A stretch of 64,000 nucleotides of DNA from JAWKTV01 sp041398905. GTDB taxonomy: Bacteria; Planctomycetota; Planctomycetia; Planctomycetales; Planctomycetaceae. The stretch covers positions 372,001 through 436,000 of the forward strand of contig JAWKTV010000001.1 in NCBI GenBank assembly GCA_041398905.1, written 5' to 3'. Numbering within the stretch: the first letter of the stretch is position 1; every line of letters begins with the position of its first letter. A program made the position numbers and the translations under genes. This document shows positions 63,636 to 64,000 of this stretch, piece by piece. Below the pieces are notes generated by a model that searched no databases, had not been told where the DNA came from, and saw only the letters and a program-made list of their open reading frames with translations.

Positions 63636-64000
63636 TCATAACTTCATCGCCGCCAACCCCGCGATCGCCAGCAATGCGGCGATAATCCAGAAGCGGGTGA
63701 CGACCGTGACTTCATGTTGGCCGCGAAAGATGAAGTGATTGTGCAGTGGGCTGCAGGCCAGCACCCTTCGGCCAGTCAGCTTATAGCAGCCCACCTGGAG
63801 AATTACCGAGAGCGTTTCGACCACAAACACTCCGCCGATGATGATCAGCAGCAGTTCCTGCCGCGCGGCCAGCGCGGCGACGCCGAGTATCGCCCCGAGC
63901 GGCAGCGAACCGGTGTCGCCCAGAAATACTTTCGCTGGATAGGCGTTGTACCACAGGAAGCCGAGCACGCTGCCAACGACGCCCCCCAGCAGCACCGTCA
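63636..64000 (-). CDS. mraY: phospho-N-acetylmuramoyl-pentapeptide transferase, C-terminal part
   Basis: The last 120 codons are visible; the gene starts beyond the right edge. LGFLWYNAYPAKVFLGDTGSLPLGAILGVAALAARQELLLIIIGGVFVVETLSVILQVGCYKLTGRRVLACSPLHNHFIFRG is characteristic: WYNAxPAKVFMGDTGSL with the catalytic Asp and HHHF-like region (PLHNHF; canonical P-x-H-H-H-F, middle His is Asn). Three TM helices remain. The enzyme transfers phospho-MurNAc-pentapeptide to undecaprenyl phosphate, the first membrane step of lipid II synthesis. Supports peptidoglycan synthesis in this organism. Confidence 0.92.
   Translation of the reverse strand, partial: TVLLGGVVGSVLGFLWYNAYPAKVFLGDTGSLPLGAILGVAALAARQELLLIIIGGVFVVETLSVILQVGCYKLTGRRVLACSPLHNHFIFRGQHEVTVVTRFWIIAALLAIAGLAAMKL

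Noticed and set aside
1..64000. Search for tRNA/rRNA genes, transposases, phage genes, CRISPR repeats and restriction or toxin-antitoxin genes
   Set aside because: No matching sequence patterns were seen by eye; no mobile element supports horizontal transfer in this window.

Overview
The window reads as chromosomal DNA of a GC-rich planctomycete (Planctomycetota, probably Planctomycetia). The evidence is gene content: a PSCyt1-type cytochrome, a DUF1592/DUF1552 pair, a PVC-type heme-binding CxxCH protein, a BBP7-like outer-membrane barrel, two Tat-exported Gfo/Idh/MocA oxidoreductases, a CSASR sulfatase, an LL-diaminopimelate aminotransferase and several very long Pro/Ala/Glu-rich proteins. 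I see no insertion sequence, prophage, CRISPR array, tRNA or rRNA gene.

Layout. 1-13.6 kb: exported catabolic and redox genes (partial PSCyt1 protein, esterase-like hydrolase, barrel protein, TIM-barrel isomerase, beta-propeller proteins, PhnD-like and PQQ-like segments, flavin reductase, DUF1592 and DUF1552 proteins). 13.9-25.5 kb: oxidoreductases, seryl-tRNA synthetase, an SDR, a 53-residue histone-H1-like peptide, an amidase and the large PVC-type heme protein. 25.9-30 kb: sulfatase, dihydroorotase, SppA. 30.7-37 kb: a 955-residue low-complexity protein ending in YHS-like modules and an ExeA-like AAA ATPase with a long acidic tail. 37-41 kb: DUF1275 protein and feoA-feoB-Cys-rich peptide. 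41-48 kb: dapL, then rsmH, a LysM protein, ftsL-like and a class B PBP, which is a piece of a dcw cluster; mraY appears only at the right edge. 49-56.6 kb: a SufE-SufS fusion, a Sel1/C39-like peptidase, an RtcB-type ligase, a truncated kinase running into an RlmI-like methyltransferase. 56.6-61.5 kb: a Rad50-like ATPase with tandem helix-hairpin-helix-type (DUF4332-like) repeats, and beside it an Mre11/SbcD-like protein whose metal ligands are nearly all gone. 62-64 kb: TPR protein and mraY.

Cell-wall genes (dapL, amidase, rsmH, ftsL-like, PBP, mraY, LysM) support peptidoglycan synthesis and septal division machinery. The most unusual unit is the degenerate Mre11-like/Rad50-like pair.

Caution: about a dozen single- or double-base frame breaks occur, mostly in short G/C or A runs, and one lies in the essential serS gene. 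Most are therefore more likely residual sequencing or assembly errors than pseudogenes. I give the conceptual full extent of such genes and state where the frame breaks.
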